NCBI GenBank assembly: GCA_027475525.1
Contig: JAMWFC010000049.1
Span: forward strand, 1,799,297 to 1,863,296
Source: Macrolepiota albuminosa
Taxonomy: Eukaryota; Basidiomycota; Agaricomycetes; Agaricales; Agaricaceae
Direction: 5' to 3'
DNA length: 64,000 bases
Under the pieces are notes generated by a model that saw only the letters and a program-made list of their open reading frames with translations, ran no database searches and was not told where the DNA came from. Below, one piece after another: positions 11,789-23,201 of this stretch. The first letter of the stretch is position 1. The number at the start of each line of letters is the position of its first letter. A program made the translations under genes and the position numbers.

Positions 11789-11795
11789 CTCCATG
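11786..11795 (+). promoter_or_regulatory. Conserved UGA stop between protease and RT (putative readthrough site), element A
   Basis: The codons AAC TGA CTC CAT GGT fall at the same alignment position as TGA CTA GAT GG in elements B and C2, after the aligned block A-T-(K/E)-K. UGA followed by CUA is an established high-readthrough context in eukaryotes including fungi; A has CUC, a slightly weaker match. The RT frame continues unchanged after it. Confidence 0.6.
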
Positions 11796-13720
11796 GTCGC
11801 CAACGCAAGGCAGCAGTGGAGGAGGTGAGAGAGGAAGTCAAGCCTGTGGCCAGTCTACCAGTGGATTTGCCATGCCTGATGATGACTGAGGAGGAGTTCC
11901 AGGTGGGTCAGATGGCTCGGCCTGGGACAGTGAGGAACAGGAATGCCAGAGTTGAGATGAGGCATGCAGTGCGAGCGTCGAGTGAGTGCCAACCCACGAC
12001 GTCGAAGGTCAAAGTAGAGGACCTGGTAACGGAGGAAGAGGAGCAGCAATGGGCCGCGGAGGCAGCATTGGTAGTGGGCACCGGGTGCACCTTGTGGGAC
12101 CGGCCCTGTGTTGCGCCCGAGGTGCAATGGGCCTATGACCTGCGGATGCCACGAGAGTGGAACGATCTGGTGGCGTCGATGTGCATCTGCAATGTACGCA
12201 GGGGGTCTAGTAGAGGCAAAGCATATTGCCTAGCTACTCCAGATGAAGTATTGGCGCCGTCAGAGATTAGATTCAAGGGGGTGGCGCAGTCAGCACTGGG
12301 GCCGCTACTACGACTGAACGTTGGGGATGGCAGCGCTGAGCACCTGCAGGCGCTTGATGACAGGTTTTGCGGGCAACCGTGGGGAGTGGTGGACAGACAC
12401 TGGCCAGCCGACAAAGGCAAGGGGCCGGGGGTGGATGTGGAGCTGCTGCGCCAGCAATGGCAGAGGGAATATGCCGATATTGTCAATGGGACGAAGGAGG
12501 AGTTGCCTCCCTGGAGGGATGTCAATCATGAGATAAATCTCATTGATGAGGATAAGTGGTATAAATATCATCTGCCTCGCTGTCCGCGAGCATTGCAGGA
12601 CCAGCTGCGGGACAAGACCAACCGTTACTTGAATGCATGTTGGTGGGAGGCGAGGCCGGCGGCACAGGCGGCGCCACTGTTGTGCATTCCAAAGAAGGAT
12701 GGGACTTTGTGCACGGTGCTGGATGTGCGGCAGCGCAATGATAACACTGTTAAGGACATGATGCCCCTGCCGGACCAGGAGGTCATTCGGGAGGATGTGG
12801 CTCGGGTGAAGATACAGTCAAAAATTGACCTGACTGATGTGTATGAGCAGGTGCACATACGTACTTCTGACATACACAAGATGCTGTTTGCGTCATCCAT
12901 GGGGACGTTTGTGAGTAATATTATGCAGATCGGCGACTGTAATGCGCCGGTGACGTTTCAGAGGTTGATGACCTCAATATTCCATGATGTCATCGGAAAG
13001 TTCATGCATGTGTACTTGGATGACATATTTATATTCTCGGACTTCATTGAGGAGCATGAGGACCATCTCAGGGTCATGTTCAAACGACTCCGGGAGAATA
13101 GGTTGTATCTTAAGTGGAAGAAGTGCGAGCTGTACGCAGAGATAATTGACTGTTTGGGTCATGTAATAGATGACCAGGGGATCCACCCTGATGCGGATAA
13201 GATTGATAGGATTTGGGAGTGGCATGTACCACGGAATTACAATGATATCCAGCGCTTTGTGGGGTTGGTAAATTATATTGGCACCTTCTTGCCAGACATA
13301 TCAGCCTATATGGGGCCGCTGATGGCCATGATGCTAAATGGGGCCCCGTTCTACTGGCGAATGCTGCACCAGCGGTGCTTTGAGATGATCAAGCAGATTT
13401 GTGCTAAGACGCCGGTGCTGCGTCCTATTAATTCTAGGCGGGATGAGCCTATATGGCTCATTTGTAATGCGTCCAAGACTGGAGTTGGGGCGATGCGCCC
13501 TGCCAGGTTTATGTCGAAGAAGTTTACAGCGGCACAGCAGAACTACGCCGTACATGAGCTGGAGACATTGGCCATACTGGAGGCCCTGCTGAAATGGGAG
13601 GACAAATTGATGGGGTATAAGATACACGTCATCACCGACCATAAGGCTCTTGAGTTCTTCAAGATACAGGTGCACCTGTCACCATGGCAACGCCGCTGGG
13701 TGGATTATATGTCGAGGTAA
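11789..13720 (+). pseudogene. Reverse transcriptase and RNase H of element A
   Basis: The RT begins after a variable linker. It shows LLCIPKKDGTLCTVLDVRQRN, the KIDLTDVYEQVHI block, MQIGDCNAPVTFQRLM and an intact catalytic MHVYLDDIFIFS. The thumb and connection read LPDISAYMGPL. RNase H has LICNASKTGVGAM, where B and C1 have D in place of N, so the first catalytic aspartate is lost; about nine residues present in B and C are deleted just after it. HELETLAILEALLKW and ITDHKALEFF are kept. The frame stops at TAA 13718-13720, where the relatives have tyrosine. RT alone might fold, but the RNase H is inactive by these changes. Confidence 0.9.
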
Positions 13721-14493
13721 CAGTTTGACATTACGTATGTGAGAGGCGAGCTGAATAAGATTGCCGACTGTTTGTCCCGATACTTCGAGAGTAACACAAA
13801 GGAGGACATATATAATGAGTACGAATATGTCCAGGCAGACAGGCGCATGGATCCAGATGGGGAGGATTTTCCCATGCAGAGATACGAGGAGATCAAAGAG
13901 CATGTGATTGAGATCCGGGCCATGCGGGTTCAGGAGGCCAGGCACAGTCAGCGCCTACGGGACCGGCAGGAGCAGCGTGAACTGGAAGCGTGCGATATGG
14001 CGCAGGCTCAGGAGATGTCCGAGAGACGAATGGGGGATGGGCCACATGCAGCAGGGCTAGTCCTGGGGGAGGCCCTGAAGTTGAGTAGCGGTGAAGCAGG
14101 GCCGGTTGGCCCAGAGGATCGCGAGTTTGCAGACATGGTGAGACACGAATATGCATGTGATGTGCTGTTTGCAGAGATCATGGCGAGGCCAGGGGATCAT
14201 GCCCGCTTTACCGTGGAGGACGGGCTGGTATACACCAGCAACGTGAGGAGGAATAGGGTGCTCGGGGTGCCAAGAGACCGGCAGCTGATTACGACCTTGC
14301 TGGAGCAAGCGCACCGTATAGTGGGGCACTTTGGCCCTCAGCAGACGCTGGCCTATGTGCGGCGGTGGTATTGGTGGCCTCAGATGGTCACAGATGCGAC
14401 TAAGTTCTGTGGGACGTGTGAGTCGTGCCAACAGTCAAAGACCTCCAACGCGAGGCCGGCAGGCCGGCTGCACTCCCTGCCTATTCCCGTTAG
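13721..14493 (+). pseudogene. RNase H tail, linker and integrase zinc finger of element A
   Basis: Continues in frame with FDITYVRGELNKIADCLSRYFES (end of RNase H), an acidic and Q/R-rich linker, then the integrase HHCC zinc-binding domain: H in EQAHRIVGHFG and the pair CGTCESCQ. It ends at the target duplication GTTAG (14489-14493), where solo LTR F2 is inserted. Coding resumes at 15012. Confidence 0.87.
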
Positions 14494-15011
14494 TGTAAGG
14501 GCGACCTCTAGAGGCTGTGGCTCAGTCACACAGCTGGCAGAGGGAGATCCAAAGTGTATTAGAATATATACTGACAATATCAAGGTAGCTACTCACCTGG
14601 CAGAGGGAGATCCAAAGAGAACAAGTCTGGGGATTCCCTATGCCAGGTTGGATGCTTCTGGGGCCTCTGAAGCATGGGAAACAACTGTACAGTACAACAA
14701 AACCTTAAAAACTCGAAAATTGACTAACCAAACAAGTGTGCAAACAAGGGAGAAAAACTCCGGACTTTAGAAGTCAGAAAGGCAAACTCCGGCTTATCTA
14801 AGCAGCCTGGAGCGGTGCTGAAGGGCCCACACTTGTCTGAGTGATAGCTAAAGAACCAGAGCACCTTAAAGGTTGAGAATAGTACTAACAGATAGTGTTG
14901 AAAAAGTAGTAACAGCAAGATGAGAGAATGATAGAAGAAATAAGGAAGTGAATGAAAGGAGAGTGAAGAAATAAAGAGTGAAAGAAGAAAGGAATGAGGA
15001 GTCCCCTGACA
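14494..15011. mobile_element. Solo LTR F2 (family F) inside element A
   Basis: A 518-bp TGTAAGG...CTGACA unit with GTTAG on both sides (14489-14493, 15012-15016). It is the inverted relative of 3215-3712. Joining the flanks restores the integrase frame across ...P-V-R-P-W-D-L-I-G. It post-dates A. Confidence 0.92.
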
Positions 15012-16130
15012 GTTAGGCCTTGGGACTTGATTGGGATGGACTTTGTTGGTCCTTTCCCAAGGTCCCAGGGTTATGACTATCTCTGGGTGGTCATTTGTCG
15101 GATGACCAGCATGGTGCATTTGATACCGGTCAACACTATGATGACGGCGGCTGAGTTGTCGTGGTTATATCTCAAGAAGATAATGTGGTTGCATGGGCTG
15201 CCGAGCTCCATTGTCAGCAATAGGGATGCGAAATTCACTTCCGCTTGGTGGAGGGAATTGCACAAATTGTTGGGAGCAAGGCTGCTCATATCGACGTCGT
15301 TCCATCCACAGACTGATGGGCAGACGGAGCGCGCTAACCGCAATGTGGCACAGATCTTTAGGACGGTTGTCTGGCCGGACCAGAGGAACTGGGTTGATAA
15401 GGTGCCCATAACTGAGTTTGCGATCAACGCAAGTGTGTCTGAGATGACGCGTTATGCGCCTTTTGAGTTGAATGGTGGGTATATGCCCACCATGCTGCGA
15501 GAGTTTTGCAGTGATGGGGTTGCGCACCGGGGGGTGCGCGAGTTTGCGCAGCAGGTGTTGGCGAATTTGGTGGACGCGCACAACGCAATTATTAAGGCTC
15601 GCGTATTTCAGATGTGTAACATGAACACGCGTAGGGGTGAGGAACCGGCGATTGCACAGGGTGATTTGGTGTTCTTGTCCACAAAGAATCTCAACTTGCC
15701 TAAGGGTAGGGCAGCGAAGCTTTGCCTGAGGTGGGTGGGACCCTATCGGGTCCATAGCGCCGAGCTGAGCACGTCGAACTATGTGCTGGAGTTGCCAGCT
15801 GTGTTGCAGAAGAGGCGGATTGTGCCTAAGTTTCATGTGTCGTTGCTGTGACCTTACAGCCCGAGCAATGATGCACTCTTTCCTAACAGGGCCACTCTGG
15901 AACCCTATGATTTCGGGGCTGCCAAGGATCAGGAATGGTTTGTCGATGAGATTATCGGCCATCGTTGGATGGCGTGGGGTGGCCTCAAATTCAAGGTGTG
16001 TTGGAGTCTGGGGGACACAACGTGGGAGCCATCGTGCAGTTGCACGGAATTGGAGGCTCTGAGCCGTTACCTGGAGCTGCAGGGCGTTGGCTGCCCACGG
16101 GACCTAGCAAGACGTGTGGGTGACGCGTGA
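15012..16130 (+). pseudogene. Integrase core and chromodomain-like tail of element A
   Basis: The core has RPWDLIGMDFVGPFP (first catalytic D), IVSNRDAKF (the family has SDRD, so the second catalytic aspartate is N here) and QTDGQTERANRN (catalytic E). The GPY/F-type module is LRWVGPYRVHSAELS. A TGA at 15849-15851 stands where C1 has arginine. After it the frame continues through EWFVDEIIGHRW, KVCWSLGDTTWEPS and LSRYLELQG to the stop 16128-16130. The tail resembles a chromodomain. The D to N change and the stop make it inactive. Confidence 0.88.
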
Positions 16131-16321
16131 GGGGGGTGGCTGGTCTGGGCCACCAGCTCCGGCGGCGGTGAGGGTGATGGAGGTCACAAAGGTGATGTGG
16201 TGGAGCGTGACCGTGTTTGGATGGGGTTATGTCAGTGTGGCGGAATTTGTCAGCAACAGAATGAGGAGAGAATTTTTTTTCTCTTCTGACCTCAGTCTGC
16301 TCCTCCGCAATCTTTTGTGAG
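16131..16321 (+). other. Spacer between integrase and ORF3 in element A
   Basis: 191 bp without an open frame. A T8 run with flanking CTC occurs at about 16272-16285. It could hold an ORF3 promoter or splice signal; nothing decisive is visible. Confidence 0.4.
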
Positions 16322-19246
16322 ATGTCGTACTATCAGCGACATAAACAGCCTGAGAGTTTGAGCGCAGGCCCAAGGAGGGGGGGAACTGGGCATGACCCAG
16401 TGGACTATGAGGAAGAGAGCTATGAAGAGTTCGGTCAGCAGTCAATGCAGGCGTCACCTGCGCAAATGTTTTATGTGGGAGGACGGTATCAACAAGGTCC
16501 CCTGGGACAACAATATTATCATGCTACCCAGTGGGGGTATCCACAGGTGATGCCTGGCCCGGGTGGCCCGGTACCTATGGAGGTTGATGATGAAGTGCGG
16601 AATGTGCCACAGTACTACTACCCGCACCCAAGGGGAGCGGTGCAGTCAATTCCACAACCACGGGGAGTGGTGCAGTATGCGCCAAGAGGTTATATGGGAG
16701 CTCCTCTAGCACCACAAGTGCCTCTGCAGGCACCACGGCAATCGCAAAATGTCAGAATAGAGCTGCGAGTACACCGGGTGCAAGGGGGCACTGTGAAGAC
16801 TCCAGGTGCTCGACTCTCTGGCGCTGAGACGCCAAAAGCCCCTCTCGCTGCAAAAAGCGGGCGGGAGAAGGGCAGGGGACAGGTGGAGGAGCCAGTAGAG
16901 GCAGAGGAGGAAACACAAGAGGCCATGCAGCGGAGATTGGGGGCAGCGGGGTACTCTGTGCCCTCGGATGCCGAGTTCTTGAGTGATCCGCTTGTGATGA
17001 TGGTGTTGAGTGGGCTGCTGGATGAAAACAATAACTTGCGACGTCAGCGGCAGATGGCGCTGCAGCAGCTATTGAATGCGCAGAAGCGCAAAATGCAGAG
17101 CCAGACGGAGGACCGTGAGAGTGAGCCCAAGAGGACTAAAGTAGCAAAGGAAGAGCGCGGTGACGTACTACGGGGACATGAGAAGCAGCTGAGGAAGCCG
17201 TTAGTAGAGTTGGTGGAGGGACCGTTCACCGGGCTCACGGTGGAGGGTTGTGAGGAAGGTATGGAGGCAGGAGAACTGCTTTCCGGAGAAGTGTTGACTG
17301 CTGAAAGTATGGGAATCTGCAGGGCAGAGGAACCGGCGGTGAGGGTGAGTGAGACACCAGCGGGGAAAGTGGGGGCGTCAAGTGCACCCAGTAAGGATAT
17401 GGAGGCATCCATACATGCGCCCAGCCCGGTGATGGCAGCGCCAGCAAGGAGGCGGGGGCCTAGGCATCAGATTGATGAGAGCAAGCTGGTCTCACAAAAT
17501 TTTCCTGCCGATGTTCCGTTTGGGGCAGGACCTGCCCAGCTACAATTCGTACTTCCCGAGCTCCTGCCCACTCCAGCCAGTGTGTTTTTCATAACATTGG
17601 TTCCGAGTGATCCACAACCTGCTCCTGGCAGGATGGTGGAGGGTAAAGGAAAGGCTAAGGCAGCCTTTGGAGACATAGCAGATGAGGACAGTGATTATGG
17701 GCAGGAGTTGTCCTCCTCCACGTCAGACGGCGAAGAGGGTAGGCCCGGAGAGTCCTCAATGGATCGCCTGGGGAGACAGCTGTATCTTGCGCAGGCATGC
17801 AAAAAGAAGGCGAATCGGAAGCTGGAGGCAGAACGCCTTGTTGAGAGACAGGCCAAGTTGCAGTCCGGAAAAATCCCGGACTTGCTAGGGGCATACGTGT
17901 GGAACGCCCATAACGTGGAACAACGCAACTCCTGTTTTGTGGGGGGCCTGGGAGAGTATTTCTATTGGTCCCCTTACTCCAATGCTGTCTTCTTTGGGAA
18001 TGAGGCCAATAAGGCCTCGTACTTTGAGCAGCAATACCAGAAGGGCGTGGCCGTACCACGCACAATGGTATACAAGCATGCGCCACGGGGATTTCCCATG
18101 AACCCGCACAAGCTCGACAGGCTGTTCAAGTACCTGTCTAACAAGCACGCTCCACGGCAGGAACATATTGTGGCGTATATGCTGTTTACGGAGTTCCAGC
18201 ACTTTGCAGGTATGATTGAGGCCGAATTCCGAGACAATACAATGAGGTATGCACTGGACGACGCAACGTTTGCATCCCCAGTCAATTCTCGATGACCGGG
18301 CGTGTCTGAGGACTATGCCATGATGGAGTGGGTGACCATACCCCCTAGATTGACAATGCGCAAGGAAGATGGCAGCTTGCAACTCGTGGCTATGTGCCCC
18401 CCTCCACCTGCACAACCGTTTGACCTTGACACATTGGCGCAATACGCCATTGTATTTGGCCGCCTAGGCCTGGATAATGCATTTACTGGCCTGGCCTTCG
18501 ACTTGGCGTATCAGATACACTACCGTACGCTCTTTGGTTATGCCTTGGCACGGGCAGTGTGTGCCAGTGGAGCCGGTCGACCCACCGTAGTGCGACAGCT
18601 GGCACTGGTGTTTGCACAACCTGGATTGTACAGAGAGGCTGTAGCGGCCTTCAATGAGAAGGATGTTCACCACCCATTTCAGCCACTGGGTGGGGAAAGC
18701 TTTGATTGCCACCGAGTATACATGCCCAAAAGCACGTCACAGAATTTCAGCGACAATGATGCCATTCAAGTGCTGCTTCAGAATTGCATTCCAGTAGAAT
18801 GGGTGGACCATGCGTACACCTATGGATTAGTGTACATGGAGCAGCACTTCTTCAAGCCCACCGTGTCGCTCGACATTTTCTGAGCAGCTGATAACGAGCG
18901 ACATCATCGCTTGGCCACGTACGGCGTGCCTCCAGCCATCCCAAACTGGGATGGGTGGCGGGAGATGGATGCGGACAATCACTATCGCCTCTTATTTAAG
19001 ATTTGTGAGGAGGAGAGGGCAGGCATGCCCACACAGAGCAGGGGAATGTACTACTATATTGGTACCAACCCCAACTTCGAGTATCTGCAGATGAGACCAC
19101 GGAAGGACATTCCTCCCATCCTGACACCACCTGGATGCCCTGTGGACACCGAGGCAACTAACGTCGCCCTGGAGAATATGGAAATGGCCGCCCCCGAAGA
19201 GGTCGTGGAGGCTCAACCATTGTCGTTGACTAACGTCAACTTATGA
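16322..19246 (+). pseudogene. ORF3 of element A (975 codons, two stops)
   Basis: Start ATG 16322 (MSYYQRHK) matches the C family start (MSYPYQRT). One frame runs to TGA 19244-19246, broken by TGA at 18293-18295 and 18881-18883. Layout: Q/P/Y-rich N-terminus with VPMEVDDE near residue 80; a coiled-coil block FLSDPLVMMVLSGLLDENNN and RQRQMALQQL near 220-250, followed by KRKMQSQ and EPKRTKVAK basic clusters that could be nuclear signals; acidic DSDYGQELSSSTSDGEEG near 460; basic KKKANRKLEAER; then a long, probably globular part with AYVWNAHNVEQRNSCFVGGL, YKHAPRGFPMNPHKLDRLFKY, RTLFGYALARAVC, QPGLYREAVAAFNE, EWVDHAYTYGLVYMEQ, NWDGWREMDADNHYRLL and YYYIGTNPN. No membrane segment or known enzyme motif. 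Function unknown. Confidence 0.85.
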
Positions 19247-19490
19247 GATGAAAGCGGCAGCGGCCAGGGCAAGGCTCCTAGCCCGTCTCCCACCCCATCA
19301 GGATACTCAGCATAGATAGGAACAAGTGCGTGGGAGAGTGGTGCAGTAGCGCCTGGCAATATTGAGAGATGAAGACGCAGGGGCGGCAACGCTGCCCCAC
19401 CTGAAAAAAAAAAAAAAAATTTGAGAATGCACCGAGGCAGCAAGTGAGCCCTCGATGCAATACAGATATGTTAGATTGTGATAACAATCT
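19247..19490 (+). other. 3' untranslated region of element A
   Basis: Between ORF3 and the polypurine tract. It contains an A15 run at about 19405-19419. No gene seen. Confidence 0.5.
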
Positions 19491-19502
19491 CAATGGGGGG
19501 CA
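19491..19502 (+). promoter_or_regulatory. Polypurine tract of element A
   Basis: CAATGGGGGGCA directly abuts the 3' LTR, equivalent to those of B and C. Confidence 0.78.
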
Positions 19503-19696
19503 TGTAATGGCCCACACGTATATATTGTGTGACCTATCTTGTTAGTATGCGACGTGACATCGCAGTTATACTAGTGTTTATACTTATTTAGGAGTTAGTT
19601 CCTTTTTCTTGTGTTACATAGCTGAAATCGAAACGCTAGTCTGATTCACTCATGTGACTAAGGACTTGGAATTTCCACTACTATAACTACGTTACA
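19503..19696 (+). repeat. 3' LTR of element A
   Basis: 194 bp, TGTAATGG...GTTACA, direct repeat of 8094-8287 with about ten differences, several of them CG to CA or TG. Confidence 0.95.
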
Positions 19697-21246
19697 TCCT
19701 TCCACCATTTGGAAGTGAACTTAGCATCTCGATCGCTTACGATCAAACTTGGCAGTCCATGGAGGCGTACTATCTCCTTGAGATAGATCCACGACAAGTC
19801 CGACACTGTCATGGTGGTTCTCACCAGAATGAGATGGACCATACTGGTCATTCTGCAGATCACTACCCAAAGGTAGTTAAAGCCTTTCGACTCGGGAAAC
19901 GGACCTATAAAATCCATCCTGATTGAATCCCAAGGTTTGACCGGTATAGGTAGCAAATGAAGCTTTCCCAGTAGCTTCAATGTCGATACTTTTGACTGTT
20001 GACATAGCTTGCATGTCAAGCAAAATTGGCTTGTCTCTTTGGCCATTTGCAGCCACCAGTACCAGCGTCGCACATAGTCCAGCGTTTTCTGAGTTCCGAA
20101 GTGGCCCACTACTCTATGGGCCTGGTCCAGGATAGTCGTAATCAGCGACCTCTCCCGGGAAATGCAGATGACTTTGGACCCTGTGGGTCTGGTAAGGTAG
20201 ACGAGCTGCTGCTCCACCTTGAAGCGTGGATGCGCTTGGATATTGTTCAGAATCTCTAAGAAGAGATTATCATCCTTGTATCCTTGCTGGATACGTGTGT
20301 GGAATTGCGCATTGCCTAAGTCAGCTGATGCAGGCGTATGGTCCTGTGACTCTAGCGCTTGCTGGAGCATCATATCAGTACCTCTTGTAGGCACCCCTTG
20401 CCTTGTCTCTTCACTTGGCTGAGGGGCCTCATGATCCACTAGCACCTGGGCTTTGATATCGCGAGTCTCTTGCTGTTCGTGCAGTCACTTACTGCGACAT
20501 GTTTCCTGCACTCACATGGCACATAGCTTGACCCTATGTTCCCTGATTTTGTGGAACCGATGCAGAGGCAAATCTTTGCCCTCTGGGTCAATACCTTTGT
20601 CCACCTGGACATAGTCATGCGCATCATGGACGTCATCTTGAGTATTACTCTTGAAATATCGAGACAGGCAATCCGCGACTTTGTTCAATTCACCTTTTAC
20701 ATAGGTGATGTCAAACTGATACTGCGACATGTAGTCAATCCAGCGACGTTGTCGCAGAGATAGGTGCACCTGAGTCTTGAAGAACTCTAGTGCTTTGTGA
20801 TCCGTAATGACGTGGATCTTATATCCCATCAGTTTATCCTCCCATTTTAGGAGGGCCTCCAGGATAGCAAGTGTTTCTAACTCGTGTACAGCATAATTCT
20901 GCTGAGCAGCAGTGAATTTATGGGACATAAATCCCGCTGGTTGGCACGTCTGCCACATTTTACCTTGGCCAAACATGGCCCCAACCCCAGTCTTCAACGC
21001 ATCACATATGAGCCAGATGGGCTCATCGATGTGTGGATCAATTGGCCGGATGACTGGCGTCTTTGTGCATATGCGCTTAATCATCTCAAAATACCGCTGA
21101 TGCAGCGGTCTCCAGTGAAAAGGGGACCCATTCTGGGTCATGGCCACAAGTGGCCCTGTATATGCAGTGATGTCTGGCAAGAAGTTGCCAATATAGTTCA
21201 CAAGTCCAACAAATCGTTGGATATTATTATATGTGTGTGGAGTACG
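19697..21246 (-). pseudogene. RNase H and integrase N-terminal half of element B
   Basis: Read on the minus strand from 21246. RT connection is followed by RNase H with LICDALKTGVGAMFGQG, HELETLAILEALLKW and VITDHKALEFF. A frame break lies near 20440-20515. The HHCC zinc finger follows (AHRVVGHFG; CLTCKLCQ), then the integrase core with WDSIRMDFIGPFP and LIVSDRDAKFTSKWWK. It ends at the A insertion and resumes at 8093. A TAG at about 21244 replaces the tryptophan seen in A and C1 at the RT/RNase H boundary. Both visible catalytic aspartates of the integrase are retained, unlike A. Confidence 0.87.
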
Positions 21247-22745
21247 CTACTCTCGGATTTGATCGAGCTTATCTGTATCTGGGTGAATGCCCTTCTGGTC
21301 AATGATGTGACCGAGACAATCTATACTCGTTGTGTACAACTCACACTTCTTCCATTTGAGATAGAGGCTGGCCTTCCGTAGCCGTTCAAATATGACTCGT
21401 AGGTGCAGCTCATGCTCCTCAATGGTTTCAGAAAATATGAATATATCGTCTAAATAGACGTGCATAAACTTCCCGATTACATCTCGGAAGATTGAGGTCA
21501 TTAACCTCTGAAATGTCGCCGGTGCATTACAATCACCAATCTGCATGATGTTACTCACAAACGTCCCCATCAGGGATAAGAACAGCGTCTTTGGTATATC
21601 CTCTTTGCTTATGCAAACCTGTTTGTACACGTCTGTGAGGTCGATTTTCGACCTATACTTTGCTGTCGCGACATCTTCTCGTATTACTTCCTGGTCTGGA
21701 AGAGGTGTCACATCCTTGACTGTATTATCATTGCGCTGTCGCGCATCCAATGCCATCCTTAACGTTCCATCCTTCTTGGGAATACAAGGTAATGGTGCAG
21801 CTTGCACCGCTGGTCATGGTTCCCACCACTTTGCATTTATGTATCTATTCGTCTTTTCACGAAGTTGATCCTGTAGTGCTCGCGGGCAGCGAGGCAAATG
21901 ATATTTGTACTGCTTGTTATCGTCAATGAGGTTGATCTCATGATTAACCTCCCACCACGGAGGAAGCTCTTTCTTCATTCCATTGACGATATCAGCAAAC
22001 TCCAGTTGCCATTGCTGGCGCAATCGAGGAATATCCTCCTCTGTAAGGCTCACAGCCTTACCTTTTCCTTTGGCTACACGTGCTATACGCAGTTGAACCT
22101 TTGGTTCAAATTGCTCCCATAAGGCATGTACATGCTCTTCTGTGAGATCTCCTGGGTTCAACCTTACAACAGGTTGTCTATCTACCACTCTCGTTGTCCT
22201 TGACAACGACTGCACACTTCTCGCTTTCAACAAGAGTCCATCGCATACGATATCCATTGTTTCGGAGATCTTGTCCTCTTGTGCATGATGGTATACTTCC
22301 CCCGTCTGAGTTGCCTGCACCCTTCCCATAGTCTGCGTCACCATTGATGCCACCAATTCATTCCACTCCCATGGCATATGTGGGTCATACGCCCATTGCA
22401 CTCCTGGCCAAGGCACTGGTCAATCCATTAGCGACCTAGTGCTACCCACAGTTCCCATCGTACTATTCACCTCATCCTTGACGAGATCCTCAACCTTCAC
22501 TCGAGAGCTAGTCGGCTGGCATTCCAGCAACTCCACCACACGTCTACCACGCTCATTCTTGCACTGTACAGCCTGTTTAGGCTTTCCATTGGTACACCCA
22601 ATCACATCCGGGTGCTTCCCCTTCTTCAGAGTTCCTTGAAACTCTTCCTCAGACATCAGTATAGCCGGCGAGTCTGCCGGCAGGCTTTTCAGTGGGACCT
22701 GTTCGTCCTCCACCTCCTGTACAGTCGCTCTCCTGCACCATCTAG
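21247..22745 (-). pseudogene. Reverse transcriptase of element B
   Basis: After the putative readthrough stop, an acidic linker (VEDLVKDE) and the RT follow. It shows LPCIPKKDGTLRMALDARQRN, KIDLTDVYKQVCI, MQIGDCNAPATFQRLM and an intact HVYLDDIFIFS. In-frame stops at about 22417-22419 and 21808-21813 interrupt it; the first is consistent with TGG to TGA (LMD*PVPW). A small indel between 22716 and 22745 shifts the linker relative to the stop. The catalytic core itself is intact, but it cannot be made as one protein. Confidence 0.88.
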
Positions 22746-22748
22746 TCA
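22739..22748 (-). promoter_or_regulatory. Conserved UGA-CUAG stop between protease and RT, element B
   Basis: On the minus strand AAC TGA CTA GAT GGT: stop codon at 22746-22748 followed by CTAG. Upstream frame: D-T-D-G-R-L, then R-A-T-E-K, then the stop, parallel to A and C2. This is the classical strong readthrough context. Confidence 0.65.
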
Positions 22749-22819
22749 GTTGCGTTCATCACGCTGCTTTTCAGTTGCGCGATAGTGCCTCAACCGACCA
22801 TCTGTGTCGTTTAACATAA

Positions 22820-23010
22820 TGAAACAAAGTCAAGTATAGGGTTAGCCTTACGGTCACACCAACAGAACCAGATCGGTATTCGATTCCAGTACTACGAGTA
22901 TGACAGTAAAATTGGCTGCCTTATGTAAGGCAGCCAGCATGTATGTATAGTAATAATAACTAATTAATATAAGTGTATATTAATTAATTAACTAAGTCTA
23001 ATACGTTACA
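22820..23010 (-). repeat. 3' LTR of C1
   Basis: 191 bp with a 22-bp hairpin palindrome at 22914-22935 (arms GGCTGCCTTA and TAAGGCAGCC around TG). It is nearly identical to 33257-33447. Confidence 0.95.
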
Positions 23011-23022
23011 TGCCCCCCTTTG
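23011..23022 (-). promoter_or_regulatory. Polypurine tract of C1
   Basis: CAAAGGGGGGCA on the minus strand, adjoining the 3' LTR. Confidence 0.78.
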
Positions 23023-23201
23023 AGACTGGTAACCAGTCTCGATGTAAGGAGGGACACTCTCTGTCTGGGTCACTAATTAAGTCAGTGTGGAGGAACGCTG
23101 GTCCTCCATGGCTCGAAAATGTCCAAGTCATCTGTCAAAAAATACAACGCCGACGTTAACCGACAGTATGAATTGATAAGGAGATGAGCCGCCTACGATA
23201 A
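23023..23201 (-). other. 3' untranslated region of C1
   Basis: No gene. It contains GACGTTAACCGAC, a partial repeat of a motif inside the end of ORF3 near 23262-23273. Confidence 0.45.

Larger units (their letters stand above)
8094..19696 (+). mobile_element. Element A: Ty3/gypsy LTR retrotransposon with ORF3
   Basis: Complete copy: LTRs 8094-8287 and 19503-19696, with perfect TCCTT duplications at 8089-8093 and 19697-19701. Order on the plus strand is LTR, Gag, protease, conserved TGA, RT, RNase H, integrase (split by solo LTR F2), ORF3, polypurine tract, LTR. It is 11.6 kb, or 11.1 kb without F2. The LTRs differ at about ten of 194 sites by eye. Gag, Pol and ORF3 all carry stops and catalytic changes, so the copy is dead. 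It is inserted head-on into the integrase of B. Confidence 0.95.
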
